From: Cheilinus undulatus
Taxonomy: Eukaryota; Chordata; Actinopteri; Labriformes; Labridae
DNA: 64,000 nucleotides
Assembly (NCBI RefSeq): GCF_018320785.1
Contig: NC_054881.1
Coordinates: 43,066,424-43,130,423, forward strand
Reading direction: 5' to 3'
The stretch's first letter is position 1; every line of letters starts with the position of its first letter. The position numbers were made by a program, and so were the translations under genes. Below are positions 39,601 to 52,699 of this stretch, in pieces. The notes below the pieces were generated by a model. The model was not told the origin of the DNA. It did not search any database and worked only from the letters and a program-made list of their open reading frames with translations.

Positions 39601-40400
39601 AATTCTTGTTTTTTTTAATGTTTAACAAAAGAAAAAGTGTCGATTATCAGTGAAGCTGCAAAAACAGAAAACTGTTTTCCTGATATCGATTCTAATTTTG
39701 ACACTCAAGTGTCAGAAATGTCGATGCTCTGATACCTTTTCTCTTTGTTTGGTAGATATAGTTTAGTGCTTGACCCAACACTGAGCAGCAGAATAACAAT
39801 CATGTGACTCAGAAATAATTTTGACTGCACTGAAGTCAACAACTCGCCTCAGCCTGATTAATAATAAAATAATCATTCAAAGTTAACCCTTTAGACGCAG
39901 AAACAAACAGCTCTTTAATCTCACAGCATCCAAAATGTTCCTCCTGGGTCTTTAAAAAGCAACAAACATGGCAAACCTTGATGTTTCTCCTCCAACCATG
40001 CAGCTAAACCACAAACCAGGAGTGGATGGAGCCAGAACACTGAGCAAAGTGTAAATGTGCATTCAATTTATGCATAAAATAAGAAAAGAATCATCTTCAG
40101 CTCTGATTTAAGGTTGTTTGTGTTAAATTACAAAAGTAAAGTTTAAAACATGTTTTAAAATCTGGAGTTTTTGGTGCTAAAATGACCCCTGATCCTATCC
40201 TGTATTTTTTAATCCTATGATTTAATCCTATTATCATCTTTGGTTTCAAACCTATAACTGAGTTTTAAAGATGAAACCAAAGCATCGTTTGCCACACACA
40301 TATTTATTTCTTAAAAAAGTGAAATGAAAAAGCAAAAGCACTTTCCACCTGAATAATTAATATTTTACTTCTGCCATCGTTTCTTTTTCATATGACAGTG
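39601..40400. other. Intergenic, nothing recognised
   Basis: Spacer downstream of the Derlin 3' end; no gene or named repeat seen. Confidence 0.5.
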
Positions 40401-40413
40401 GGAGTTTTTTCTT

Positions 40414-40419
40414 TTTATT
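40414..40419 (-). terminator. Candidate poly(A) signal of the Derlin gene
   Basis: AATAAA on the minus strand about 265 bp past the Derlin stop codon gives a normal short 3' UTR. No cDNA evidence is available here. Confidence 0.45.
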
Positions 40420-40683
40420 GAAATGAAGTCAAACATCATCGAGCCTGTCCACTGTCCACCCAGAGTTTCTCTCAGAAAGTCTTAGAGCAACAATCCGGCG
40501 TGAAGAAGAGCGTCTGACGATGATTTAAGCCCGAATATAAAGACGGCAGACGGTTCTCTCCAAACCGGTTCTGGTTGTTTGGCGTTCTTCATCCACAACC
40601 AAACAAACACGTCAAAAACAGAGACCATGTCTGTCCCCTTCACGTCTCAGAGGAAGTGTTCAAGTGTTTGTTAAGAAGGAAGT

Positions 40684-43600
40684 TTAACCTCCAAGGCGCT
40701 GTCCCTCCCCCCAGGCGAACCCGCCGGGGCGCTCCTCCGGGAGTGGGTTGTAGTTGGCGTCTTCCTCTGGAGTGTCAAACAGCATCTTTCTGCAGGAGAC
40801 AACAAAGAATGAATCAGCAATAAAAATAAAAAAACATATAATATATGCAAGAAATACAAATAAGAAATCATGATCCTTGATCCAGTTTGACCAGATCTTT
40901 CTGGTCCTTTAGTCTTTGTAACAGTCCACCATGACAGACACACTGATATGGAAATCCCCGCATGTTAACGCCTCTCAGAAACGTAAGAAGGACGCCATCG
41001 GGGTGAAGCTAGACACTATGGAGACAGTTTTGTAATATGACACATTTAAGGTGCAAAAGACTGGGGAAGAACATGCTGGCTGTCAGAGAAGATTCAAGCC
41101 CTAAACACACCAGCAGCAGCGTCAAACTTCCCATCAGTCACTGCTGGACCAGGCACTTCATACAAGAGGAGAGACCTCAGACACCTCAGCAGGTACATGA
41201 AAAGATAAGAGCAGTGATATAACACCGGCAGCTGGGCATCTGACTTTTTCTGCACCTCTAATGGAAGACGACGCTCAAATTCTTCTTCTGTGCTCTAAAC
41301 AGAGCTGCTACTTTGCAGCCAAGGTTTAAAAAGCAGCTGTTCTCAGGGAAACACTCCACTACTGTGGCTGAGCATGTTGGGACAACAGCAGGGGCGTAGA
41401 GCAGGGGTTCTCAACTGGTGGGTCAGGACCCAAAAGTGGATTGTGGGGTGAGGAGTAAATTTTGGTTGTTTTGTTGAGATCTTGCCTTTTTTATCCTGAT
41501 TTCTTCGACAGAAGTGTTAGAAAGAAAGTGGGTTTTTCTGTGATAATAAAGATTTCTTGAGACACTCAGAAAAAAAAATCTGTTTTGATGGTAAACAGTA
41601 AAATAAAATAAGTTTGTTCAACCATGTTTTGTTCCATCAAAAGTCCAAACTGTAATTTGTTTATCAAAAAAATTAGTAGTTGAAAATTTGTTGGAAATTT
41701 GAGTTATAACTAGGGCTGGGCGATTATGGCAAAAAATCAAAATCACGATTAATTGAACTTTTTACCTCGATTATGATTAATGAATGATTATTCCACTCCC
41801 AACCTGTTCTGTAAATATTCGTATAATTGACCAAAGGAAGGTTTTCTCATCCTGAGTTCTTTGAGAGGTTTTCAGGAGTTTTGTGCATGCGTGACGACAT
41901 TATAAAGCGTGATCATTGACCAGCAGCCCGAGGGCCACATCAGGCCCCCAAAAGGTTATTACATTCAGAAAAGAGGAGAAGGAAAATATAGAGTGATATT
42001 TATCATTATCATTTTAAAAAATCCCTGCAGCTTAAAAATCAACCCTATAACTCTTGACATTGTTGAAATGAAAGCTCTGACCTCCAGGAACCCAAACAGG
42101 AGAAGTGGTGTAACGGATGATGGAATACCTAAATCGCCACCTTGTGGCTGTCTGCAGTATAGGTGAAAAGGGCCGTATCAAACCTGGAGCATTAATAAGT
42201 CATAAAGTTCTTTGTGGCCTTCCACACATTTAAATTGCATGTTTTGCCTTTAATTGATAGAATGTGAAGAGAGAGAGGGAATATGGGGCGTGCAGCCTCT
42301 GTGCATGGGTGTCTGCTCACCGATGGAGTCAAACTGCCCCCTTAAACAGCGCTGGTTATTGTAAATTGCAGGGTTTGGCTTTTAGCCTGTTTTGTTTGGC
42401 TAAGATTTATAAAAATCTGAATATATTGTGTCCTGCTTCTAGCTGATTTGAAACGGTATTTTGTTTCTCTCTCTGCATGCAAACACTCAGAGAAACAAAA
42501 ATCAAGAATCTTGAATGAAGACTTACATGATCGACGGGGTCTTCAGCCACCTTCCACCTCCTGGCTGGTTTGGAAAAACGTCCTCCAAGAAGAAGTACAC
42601 ATGACCAACAGCAATACCTGGAGAAATGTCAAATACCTTCTAATTTATATGCTGCTCATGCTTCATGACAAAGTTCAGGATAAAATCAGCAGAGCAGAAA
42701 GAGACGTGTACCTAAAAGATCCACGATGATGGAGTTTCCCAGCAGGAGGGAGAATCCCATCAGCACCCAGGGCAGAAACGGGGCCTGGAAGTTCAGCAGG
42801 CCGAAGAAGTTCATACGAACGTTTGGATTCCTCCGACTCCACACGTACACGAGCATGATGGTGAAGGCCTGACCCAGGAACACCAGATTCACAAAAGTGC
42901 CAAATATCTGATCACTGGTTCAAGAAAAGGCCAAAGAAAGACAGTAGCATAATCAGCTGGTTAGATATCTGCACTGATGAGCAGCTGGATAGGTAAGGTG
43001 TACCTAATGAAGTGACCATAGGTGACTGTTTTTATCTGACACAGCATACAGAGAGAGTAGTCTCACATGACTCAGATATGCTGGTTGGAATGAAAAACAG
43101 CTGACATTTCTCTCTGTTTCCCACTAACGATCATACCAACGCTGCATACTTGTGAAAGAGACAACCAGCGTGTCAGACACCTTCAGCATGTGACTGAAAA
43201 TGACAAGCTGCTGATGAGTGTCACACAACTGCAAACTGTCATTTAGGTCTCTGGTACCTCTAACTATTAGAAACACATCAACAAACAGAGATATTTACCA
43301 GACAGGACAAAACGAGCAAAGCACGGCGTGTAGCACGCTAACGATTTAATCCTGATCATCCTGTTTTCATGATGGAGGTGAGACATAACTGAAACTGAAA
43401 CTTGGTTTCCTGCCCAGCTCTAGTGTAAATACAGTATGACTGTGGTGACCACAGGTGGTTTATCATTGAGCAAAGGTAGGAAATCACCTGAGGCCTTGTG
43501 CTCCGAGGGAACTGAAGATACAGTCCTTATAGAGAGCATTAATTATGAGGTAGACGTCTAAAATCACTTTCAGTGATTAATATGAGTGCTCTGAATGTAA

Positions 43601-46600
43601 ATAAGGGGTCAAGAGTGAATAAAAAAGCATCAAAATAGATCCAGATTACCTAAAATGTTCCTGTGGAGGACCCCTGGCCCCTACATCAGGGTCCAAGCCC
43701 CTCTAAACGTCCCCTAAATAATCTTCATATCAGTCTAACGATAGCACAGTAGATCCTTATAGACAGACTTAAACTATGAACTGGTGGATCACTGTGAAAT
43801 GGATCAATAAATCTAAATGTCTGGTTAGAAGAACAGAAACGTCATCAATAGTAAACACCTATCGTTATGTTCCACCTGGACTAGAGACGTGTTCAAATAC
43901 GGTGACTGAAGGAGTCTGAGGTCTGATGAAGGACTGACTTTCTATCTGGGGATTTAGATTTACAGTTTAGGTAAGTCCTGTAGTTCTCTGGATTTGAGGC
44001 CTGATAAGATGCTCTGACAGTTGTTTACACAAGAAGCCTCATCTTGGTCTACGTCTGGGGCCCCTATGTATGACTTTGGAACTTTATTTTCATCTCTAAA
44101 AAGCTCAGTTAACCTTACTCCAACAGTCCTGGTGTCCCTCAAGGAAATGTTCTTGACCTCTTGTTGTTTCACAAATATTAAAGTCCTTTAACAAAAGCCA
44201 ACTTGGCACAGAATCACCTTATATGCAGATGGTACTGTAGTCTACTTTTCAGGTCTATCTCTATTGCTCTTAGCTAAATGGGGAAGGGCTTCATGTTGGT
44301 CTTTGTCTGGAGCCTCTAAATTACTTGTCAACCAATATAAAGATGCATGTGTGTTATTTTTCAAGACAAAATCCTGAAGGCAACTTTCTTTAACAATCAA
44401 ATAATGTTTTTAGTATTTATGACTTAATTTTTTTTTTGTTTTATAACGTGTTAAATGATAATATGGCTGTTATTTTAATGGAAAATGGTTTTTGAAAACT
44501 GCTGAAGCTTTTAAAACTTCATGCATTTTATAAGACAGTTTTAAAGGTAAAGAAAGAAAACAGCAACAATTGGAAGCAAACTTCTACAAACTATCAGTTG
44601 AATAAAACGTAATGTTTTTGGCATTTTTTACATTTAAAGCAGAAATAAGCCAATATCATGTGACATTTTAGATGTATTGGATAAAATTATATAAAGAGGG
44701 GAAATATAAGAGACAGCGTGTTGTTATAGCACAAAGCCTTCAGCCTCAAGAAATGTCACTTTAAACATTTTTACCAAAGTGGGCACAAACTCAGAGCGGA
44801 GGACGTGAGACGGATTAGACTAAACTCTCTGTGCTCATACATGGACTACAGGGAGGCTCTCAGTCCTTCCTACAACCTTCATGCATTCACCAGACAGCCA
44901 AGCCCAGATTTAACTGAAACTGGATGTGCAGGACTTTGATTTTTGTCCCTATTCTACTAAAACAGGTATCAATTTCTAAGGACTTTTACTAGCACTAGGG
45001 CTGGGGAATTAATCGCAAATTAGATTAAACCGCAATATGGCATGCTGCAATTTTCCAATCACAGACAGTGCAATATTTCTTTGACCTGAAAAGTGTCAAA
45101 ATACCAGTTTGATACAATCTTTTGTTCTTTTCTAATGCTTTATACCAGTGTTACTCCACCCTGCTCAACCAAAGAGCCAAATAGTTGAAAAATACCTTTG
45201 AGAGAGCCACAATCTAAGTGGTGAAAAGTGGAAAAAACAGCTTACGTAGCAATAACAAGAAGTTAAAGGTGGCCTAAATTGTTAAAAAGCAACAAAAATG
45301 GGTGAAAATGGGGAGGAAAGTAGGGGCAGAAAGGAGCAAAAATGGATAAAAAGGTGCAAAAAAAGTTTCACTTTTTTAAGGTTTTCTGAGGGAATAATAT
45401 TTAAAATTCAGAAATAAGAGCCACGCGCTGAGTATCACTACTTTATACGTTATTCAAACCGTCAAGTATATTTTTTATTTAATTTTATTTTTTTACAAAA
45501 ATCTTACTTTTCTTGCTCATGCATTTATTTTTCATCAAAATGAGAACATGAGAAATGATCATCCCCTTCAATAAAGCAATTGTTATCAAATTTGCTATAT
45601 GAGCCAAAATGGCAGTAAGATTTTTTTTGTCTAAATTTAGCCCTAGTTGAACTGATCTAATTCTGTACTTGTTATAATATAGAAGGATTTCTTGCTGATG
45701 TTTGATGAACAACAGAAAAAATAAGGAACCTATATAATCGCATTTCAAACCGCAATCGCAATACTGCAGGAAAAAATTGCAATTAGATTATTTTTGCAAA
45801 TCGTCCAGCCCTAACTAGCTCTATACTGAAGTTTAAAATTCTGGTACGATGTCAGCATTAGCATCAAACACACAAAGGATACGGTCATGAGCAGCCCACC
45901 GAAGAGAAACATGAAAACAAAATCAGCCGTTCGTCCCCTGAAGGATCCCTCCTCCAGCATACGACAGTATCTGTACCTGGAGACAAAACGTCAAGGAAAT
46001 GCACGCAGACATGCAGATCATCGTTATTACTACATTAATAAGCTGTATTTGTCAAATATCTGAGTATGATAATGTCTAGATGACAGATTCACAGTGCTTG
46101 TTTTGTCTTAGAATGATATTTAGACCCCGCTGATGTGTTGCCTTCACTATAAACGTCACAGAGTAAGAATAGCAGCGGCACTCTTGCAGCACCATAACAC
46201 AGCGTAAATGAGCAGACGCCCTTGCAGAGCCAGTATGAATGTCTGAGGGTATAATGACTGCAGGGCTGTGTCGCAGCTAACCCTGCTGAAATGCACTGTA
46301 AAAAAGCATATTTAGATCATGCATTTGTCTAGAACGTAAACATTTCAGCAAAGTTTCATCATCTTATCTCTGAAAGCACCCGCTCTTCCTCTGTGAAACA
46401 GGAAACATGTAAATCCCCTCACACGGTCATCGAAGTGAGACTTTGTACAGAGAAGGATACAAAAAAATCATATTGAAGAGGAAATTGAAGCCAACTGGAC
46501 CAAAAAACAGGAAGTTGGTTATAAGTCTCCATACCTGCAGAAACAGAGAGAGAGATCTTTTAGGGCGTCCACGGATAACGGAGAACAACAGAGATGCATG

Positions 46601-49600
46601 GATGATAGTTTACTGACAGCTATCAATGTAAGAAACAAAAACATGACAGAAATAAGAATACTATCAAAAAAGGAGGGGAATCCAGCCTTATGTCAGGCTT
46701 TAGATCATCTAGTATGTGGCCAACATTATTTGGACTGATTTTATAATTTTAAGCTAAACTAATCAACATTTCTTCAGTCAAACTGGCATCCTCTCTCAGA
46801 GATCAGTGACATGAATCAGCAGAAAAACCTTCCTCTGGATTTAACACTGCTACAAGTAAATAAAGGTCAGCAGAGCTGTGAAGAGTGTTAAATGCTCTGT
46901 GGATGTGATGATCACTAGGTCAGATAACTCACCTGGTAATTCCTTAGAATCAAATCTGGATTGAAGTAAAGCTGAAAAGGTGTGATGATCTCTAATTGCT
47001 GTGCAACAAAAACAAACATTGAAACAGAGATTAGAGACAACAGGACCAGAACGATGCAAAGCCTGATGTCCGTCATCAGGAGGATCCATCATACAAATGC
47101 TACCAAAGCTGCTCATCAGGCTGAAATGATTTTTCAGATCAGTCTCTTCTGACCTGCCTGAGGTCAAAGTTGAAGCTCAGGGCTGAGCGAGTCTTTTCAG
47201 TAGCAGCGAAAGTCATAATAGTAGCACCAATAGTAGCACCAAAGTCATAATTGAGAGATGCAAAATTGAAAATATAAAATGAAAATACAAATTTCTTTTC
47301 CCATATTCCTGACTTATCAGATTATTTCAACTCTTTCCTCTTTCTACTTCTAATGAGTTAAAAATTATATTTTCAATCATCAAGTTTACATTTTTATACT
47401 GGAGGATCTGCAGACCTCAACTCAAGGCCCACGGGCCGGATTTGGCCCCCGGGCCTTGAGTTTGACACCCCTGGGTTAAACAATGACAATACAGACTTTA
47501 ATCTGAGTTAACCCTCCGGTATCCCTACAATATCTGGGGGGTTATTACTGCAAATTAAAAAGTTATATAAGTTTATTTTTGTTTAATTTTTTTGTTGTTT
47601 CATCAACAAAAATACCAAATACTCAATAATTGTCACATCTTTTAACCCTTTCATTGCCATGTTTGTAAACAAACAACATTTTTGATGAAAAAAAACACAT
47701 ATTGATTTTGTTTTTAAGTGAATAACTTATTTATGGACGACTGCAGCCTGGCATACGTCATTGATTAGTAGCAGCATTGGTTAAAATGCATTTTTAGTTT
47801 TTTGTGAGGTCAATTATTCTAAAATACTCACATTTTTCCCCCTTATGCACAAAAAATGCACACCTTTAAATCATGTTACAAATATCATACATTTCAAAAT
47901 TGTTTACTGTTATTTAATTATATTTTTCTCATTTAAGGTCAGCCCTAACCATAAATGTCAAATACTCATTCATAAATGTCAAATACTCATTCATAAATGT
48001 CAAATACTCATTCATAAATGTCAAATACTCATTCATAAATGTCAAATACTCATTCATTTTAATTTTTCTAACCCTTTAAATGCCATGTTTCATTGATGAT
48101 CATTGATTTTGCAGGTTACTTCATGAAAATTAGAGAACTTTTTTTTGATTATTGCACAGACACACTCACAGACTCACACACTGATCTACACTTAAACAAA
48201 ACCTCAGAGTTAGAGAGAAGCAGGGCTGAACGATTTGCAAAAATAATCTAACTGCAATATGTAATGTGATTATTTAGGTTCCTCATTTTTTCTGTTGTTC
48301 AACAAACATCAGCAAGAAATCCTTCTATATTATAACAAGAACAATATTATTTCAGTTCAACTAGGGCTAAATTAAGAAAAAAAATATCTAACTGCTATTT
48401 TGGCTCATATAGCAAATTTGATATCAGTTGCTTTATTGAAGGGGACGATCATTCCTCATATTCTTCTCATTTTGATGAAGAAAAATAAATGCATGAGCAA
48501 GGAAAGTAAGATCTTTGTAAAAAATAAAATTAAAAAGATACCTGAAGGTTTGAATAATGTATAAAGCAGTGATACTCAGTGATGTGGCTTCTTTATGTCT
48601 GAATTTTAAATATTATTCCCTCAGAAAACCTTAAAAAAGGGAAACTTTTTTGCAATTTTCACCCATTTTTTTCACTTTTCACCCATTTAAGCTATGTTTT
48701 GCCATTAAATACCACCTTTTTCCTACTTTTCTGCCCATTTTTATCCCCTTTTCACCCTTTTTTCCTCTGCATTTTCATCCATTTAAGCTACCTATGTCAT
48801 TAAATACCACTTTTTTTCCCAGTTTTTGCCCATTTTAGCCAATCTTGACTGCTTTTTGCCCATTTCAGTCACTTTTCACTCATATTTTTTCATGGTTTGG
48901 CCACTTTTGGACCATTTTATGCCAACAGTAACTCATTTTTTGTCACTTCTCACCCATTTTTGCTACTTTCCTCCCCATTTTCACCCATTTTTTGTTGCTT
49001 TTTGACCGTTTTTGCCACCTTTAACTTCTTGTTGTTGCTACTTAAGCTGTTTTTGCCACTTCTCACCACTTAGATTGTGGCTCTCTCAAAGGTATTTTTC
49101 AACTATTTGGCTCTTTGGTTGAGCAGGGTGGAGTAACACTGGCATAAAGCATAAAAAAAGAAAAAAAGGTTGTATCAAACTGGTATTTCGAAACTTTTCA
49201 GGTCAAAGAAATATTGCACTGTCTGTGATTTGAAAATTGCAGCATGCAATACTGCGGTTTAATCTAATTTGCGATTAGTTGCCCAGCCCTAGTGTGAGGG
49301 GGAGCAGAGGGCAGTATTACACTGAAATCTGGTGGAGAAAACATGCATTTCCTGCCCTCGCCCATATATGGTAAAAGTGACGCCACAGGGTAAAAAAATG
49401 GTCCAGGTGAAAATGTAAAGCCCCAATTCTCAAATGAAGCCCAGAAACCAGAACATGCATGATTCATGCCTTAATGGCGTATGGATAAAGAGACGTGGTT
49501 TCAATGGGTTTCAATGGGGACTTTTTACACAGCAGGGATATTAACGCTATAAAAGAGGTTTACTTTAGTTATGTTGGGCTGGTTGTTGTGGCTGGGACAG

Positions 49601-50683
49601 AACTTTGAAAAGTCTGCAAAAATGAACAAAAATACAATACATGACAATATTAACTGTGAAAGAGGACAAAGTTTTAAAAAAAATATCAACTAAGTGTGCA
49701 TTTTCAGCACAAGGGTTACCAGAGGGTTTAGGAGGATTTTAGAGGATGATATTTCTGTTTCCTCTTTATCATGAGGGCTTCCTGTATCTCCTCTACCACC
49801 TCTTCAGCCAATCAGACGCTGGCTTTCAGCCTGTTTACTCCTCATATTTACATACACACAGATCCAATCACAAGAGGACAGCTCTGATTCTGCATCAGGC
49901 CAACAAAAATCCCCAGAAGCAAATAGATTTAGCCTTTTAGCTGTTAAGGAAACAAGGAAGTGTCATGTTTAGTGTTGAAATGCTGACATAAACAGCTTAA
50001 ATATGGCTTTGTCACTAAGTATTTATAATAATGAATAAAGCTTGTTTAAGTTTAGGAAAGCTGGGAAGGAAAAAGCAGCTATAATAGAGGACAGAGTGAC
50101 TGGACCAATACTATTATACATGTTCAGGTTTAATGCTGATTATATTAAAGTTAAAGCGCATAGTGTGGCCCCACTGTTATCTGTGTGTATAAGGATATAT
50201 AACATGACCTATGATGAGTCGGTACAGGGCTATTAAATCATTTTATTTTGATTTATTGTGACATTATCATGTCATCATCAGCTCTACTAACAGCTGGAAT
50301 GACACACTGGAGGTTTGTTAGCTCCTAATGCTAAAGACACAGAGCTTAGCGGTCACTTATTACTTCAGTTCAGTTGTTCATAACTAAAACAATGATTCCC
50401 TCTAACTTTACAGATGTTTAAGCTTCTTTAAGGCTCAAATAAAGAGGCGAACATCCTGAACCAACAGCTCCAAGGTAACAGCTACAGCTAAAGCACCGAG
50501 CTAGCTTCAAAGTTACGACGCTCCCACAGTGAACCGGCAGTCTCCGAGCTACAGCAGAGGAAGAAGAGAGAGTCTGTGACTGTTTCTCACCACAGCAGCA
50601 GTCGTGAGGACACATGCGGTTGTGTAAGCCCTGGTCACCACTGGAATCTGTAAATATTCCTGTTGTAGTGTCTGGTAAGCCAT
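40684..50683 (-). CDS. derl3: Derlin-2/Derlin-3 (ER-associated degradation), complete, seven exons
   Basis: ER multi-pass rhomboid-like pseudoprotease that helps move misfolded proteins to the cytosol for ERAD. Exons in transcript order: 50683-50591, 46998-46933, 46534-46461, 45976-45883, 42907-42712, 42617-42527, 40789-40684. Junctions are GT/AG, phases agree, and the total is 720 nt or 239 residues, the length of human DERL2. It starts [20 protein letters not shown]. Other landmarks are the [12 protein letters not shown] loop, [39 protein letters not shown], and the conserved tail ending WGEGQRLGG. The tail and most differences favour Derlin-2. VTRAYT, QVWRL and above all the position beside smarcb1/mmp11 favour the DERL3 orthologue, so the symbol rests on synteny and derl2 remains possible. 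Start choice: first ATG, with a family-typical N-terminus. Confidence 0.93.
41402..42010. mobile_element. Cluster of hAT fragments in a Derlin intron
   Basis: Three heads in a row: caggggttctcaactggtgg at 41402, ctagggctgggcgattatgg near 41711 (family E), and gatcattgaccagcagcccg near 41912 (family B). None has a visible opposite end. Confidence 0.5.
42908..44987. other. Derlin intron 4, unassigned part
   Basis: No exon or named repeat was recognised between exon 5 and the hAT at 44996. Confidence 0.5.
44996..45813 (+). mobile_element. hAT-like element, family E, copy 1 (outer)
   Basis: Ends tagggctggggaattaatcg and cgtccagcccta, flanked by actagcac/actagctc (7 of 8). Contains the nested family F element 45146-45440. 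Its 3' part (gcatttatttttcatcaaaa) recurs inverted at 48221-49291. Within Derlin intron 4, 70 bp downstream of exon 4. Confidence 0.75.
45146..45440 (+). mobile_element. hAT-like element, family F, nested in family E copy 1
   Basis: Ends cagtgttactc and gagtatcacta, with exact duplication ctttatac (45138-45145, 45441-45448). Interior has gccacaatctaagtggtgaa and a short satellite. Other copies: 48567-49141 and about 55610-56270. Confidence 0.85.
47200..47473 (+). mobile_element. hAT family D, copy 2, 3' part
   Basis: ttcttttcccatattcctga and the end ggccttgagtttgacacccc match the right half of 27956-28827. The left half is missing. Lies in Derlin intron 1. Confidence 0.7.
47951..48056 (+). 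repeat. 21-bp minisatellite, five copies
   Basis: Unit cataaatgtcaaatactcatt repeated five times without change. Confidence 0.97.
48221..49291 (-). mobile_element. hAT-like element, family E, copy 2 (outer)
   Basis: Ends cagggctgaacgatttgc and tagttgcccagccct, the inverse of copy 1. Flanks match only 5 of 8. It carries the nested family F element 48567-49141 at the same internal position as copy 1. Confidence 0.7.
48567..49141 (-). mobile_element. hAT-like element, family F, nested in family E copy 2
   Basis: Ends cagtgatactc and gagtaacactg, flanked by gtataaag (48559-48566) and gcataaag (49142-49149), the inverse of ctttatac around the copy 1 insertion. The interior satellite is about 280 bp longer than in copy 1. 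Confidence 0.85.
49300..50590. other. Derlin intron 1, unassigned part
   Basis: No exon, RNA or named repeat recognised between the family E element and exon 1. Confidence 0.5.
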
Positions 50684-50717
50684 TTTGGACAAACTGGGAG
50701 CTTCCGGCTCTTTCTTG

Positions 50718-50725
50718 ACACGTCA
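50718..50725 (-). promoter_or_regulatory. UPRE/XBP1-type site upstream of the Derlin gene
   Basis: On the Derlin coding strand this reads TGACGTGT, within AATGACGTGTCAAG, 35 bp before the ATG. XBP1 and ATF6 are known to bind the core TGACGTG, and Derlin-2/3 are established unfolded-protein-response targets. That it is functional here is inference. A CCGGAAG (ETS-like) motif lies between it and the ATG. Confidence 0.5.
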
Positions 50726-50992
50726 TTCCATTCTGATGGTGCGTTCACTGGCGTCGGACCGATGACAACCACGGATGATTTGAATGCATTTAAAAGGCAT
50801 GCAGATTAATTTCGTAAGCAGCTCTCAGACGCCCCCTCTACGACCACTACCATGACATACCGACTCTTTCAGAACAAAGAGGATGCAGTTTGCCGACACA
50901 GCCTATTTCCCGTGTTAGATTTTTTACTCAAAGCCCTTCATAAACAAAGTCTGACAGTTACAGTCATGAAATAACCACACTGATCACATTAC

Positions 50993-52052
50993 AGCGCTGA
51001 TCGTCAACTGGCGGCCCGGGGGCCAAATCAGGCCCCCCAAAGCTTCCTGTCTGGCCCCAGAAGATCATAAAGTTCAGAAATGCAGGAAAAGAAGATGTTG
51101 TGGTTTTAAGAGCATCTTTTGGCTTCAAATGTCTGCAGCTGTTAGATCCACCCCAAAGGAAATTCATATTCAAACATTTTTAGAATGACTTCACATTTGA
51201 GCTGTTTTTACAGAAATTCACTTGTCAGCCATTATTAGTAAATATTTTAGAAAATGTGTTAAAACTGGCCAAAATGGCGGGTTAAAGTGGTGAAAAGGGG
51301 TTGAGAGTGGCAAAAATGAGAATAAGATCCAAATGGGTTGTGGAGTGGCACAAAGGGACAAAAACTTGCAGGAAAAGTGGTGAGAAGAGGTTAAAATGTG
51401 GCAAACCATCCGTATAGAAGGATAAAAGGGGCAAAAGTAAATCACAAATGGGTGAAAAGTGGCAAAAATGGTGACAAAAGTAATGAAAAGTAGCATAAAT
51501 AGACAAAAAGGGGCAAAAATGGAGAAAGGAAAGACAAGACAGGCAAGAAAAGTGGTTTAAGGAATTAAAGAATGGCAGAAAGTTGGGTTATAGAGGCAAA
51601 AATGGTCAACAAGTACCAAAAATGGTTAAAAGTGGCAAAATGGTGCAAAAATAGCCGATGGCAACGTAGTGAAACTGCAGAAAAGTGGGTTAAAGAGTGA
51701 TAAAACAGCAAAAACGGGTTAAACGTGGCACAAAGTGTTGCAGAAATGTCAGGATGAAGCAGTGAAGTAGTGAAAGTGTTAAACATGAGTTCATACTGGA
51801 GCTAAATCATAACTGCTGAGGGACCATGCTCTGGGATTTTCAGGAGCCAACTCTGCGGGCAGGCCCGTCTCTTTGTGGTCTACAGCATTATCCATCAGGA
51901 TAGATCTCACTGGTAATGCCTAAAAATGTCCCAGGATTTAAAAGAAAAAATTAATAAAATAATATGTTAATCAGAACAAAATACAGATTTCATTTTTCTT
52001 TATTTGGAAGTCTGGCCTCCAGAGACTTGTGCAGATGGACTTGATGAGCCCT
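50993..52052 (+). mobile_element. Non-autonomous hAT-like element, family B, copy 2
   Basis: Starts cagcgctgatcgtcaactgg and ends gacttgatgagccctg; similar throughout to 15548-16680, including gccattattagtaaat and the later ctgggattttcagg. Interior satellite of ggttaaaatgtggcaaac type. Confidence 0.65.
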
Positions 52053-52389
52053 GATTTAACGACAGAGGAAAACTGTATCAATAAAACTGAATAAAAGGTC
52101 AGAGGACTAAACTGGGCATAAATAATCTGTAAAACCCATTTAGATGGAGTTACACAGAAGCTCACTTTAGCTTCATTAGCTGTGGCTAATGCTAACGTAG
52201 CTATGCTAGCTACATAGTTGTCAATATTAAACACAGCATGAGCTTAAATAACTAACACAGCTAAACATGAACAAAGAGAAACACACTGACAGACTTTCTT
52301 AAACTTTATCGTGAGCAACAGTCGTTTGTAGCTTCCTCAGGTTGGCCCAGCGTGATCTAACAGGCACGCACAGATCTGCCTGGAGGATT

Positions 52390-52665
52390 TTATGTATCTG
52401 AGGCAGTAAAGACAGGAGTGATGGGATGTTCAACTTTCAGAAACTCATACTGACTCTTTGTTAAACAGTTCTTCTCCATAACATTATTCAAAATGTCATC
52501 CCTTTCTCCCACGTGTGTTTCTACCAGATTATGTGGCACTCTGAAGAAAGTCACAGACTTCAGTGTTTGGTACGATAGCTCCTCCTTTATCAGCAAGTTT
52601 TACAGTAATTATAGGATTGCTCTGCAATTCATTAAGACTGTTCTTCTCTAAGACACTGATATTTT
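52390..52665 (-). pseudogene. Penelope-like reverse transcriptase fragment
   Basis: The minus strand reads NPIITVKLADKGGAIV and, further on, LTKSQYEFLKVEHPITPVF. These match the DKGGA(V/I)V and HP.TPVFY.LPKIHK blocks of Penelope-like elements. One or two shifts are needed. It abuts the Tc1 relic, so one was inserted next to or into the other. Confidence 0.6.
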
Positions 52666-52699
52666 TATTTCATATCATTGCGATCTCAGGCTTTGACTC

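Noticed and set aside
41037-41222. Short open frame in a Derlin intron as an extra exon
   Set aside because: The seven Derlin exons already give the full 239 residues with matching phases.
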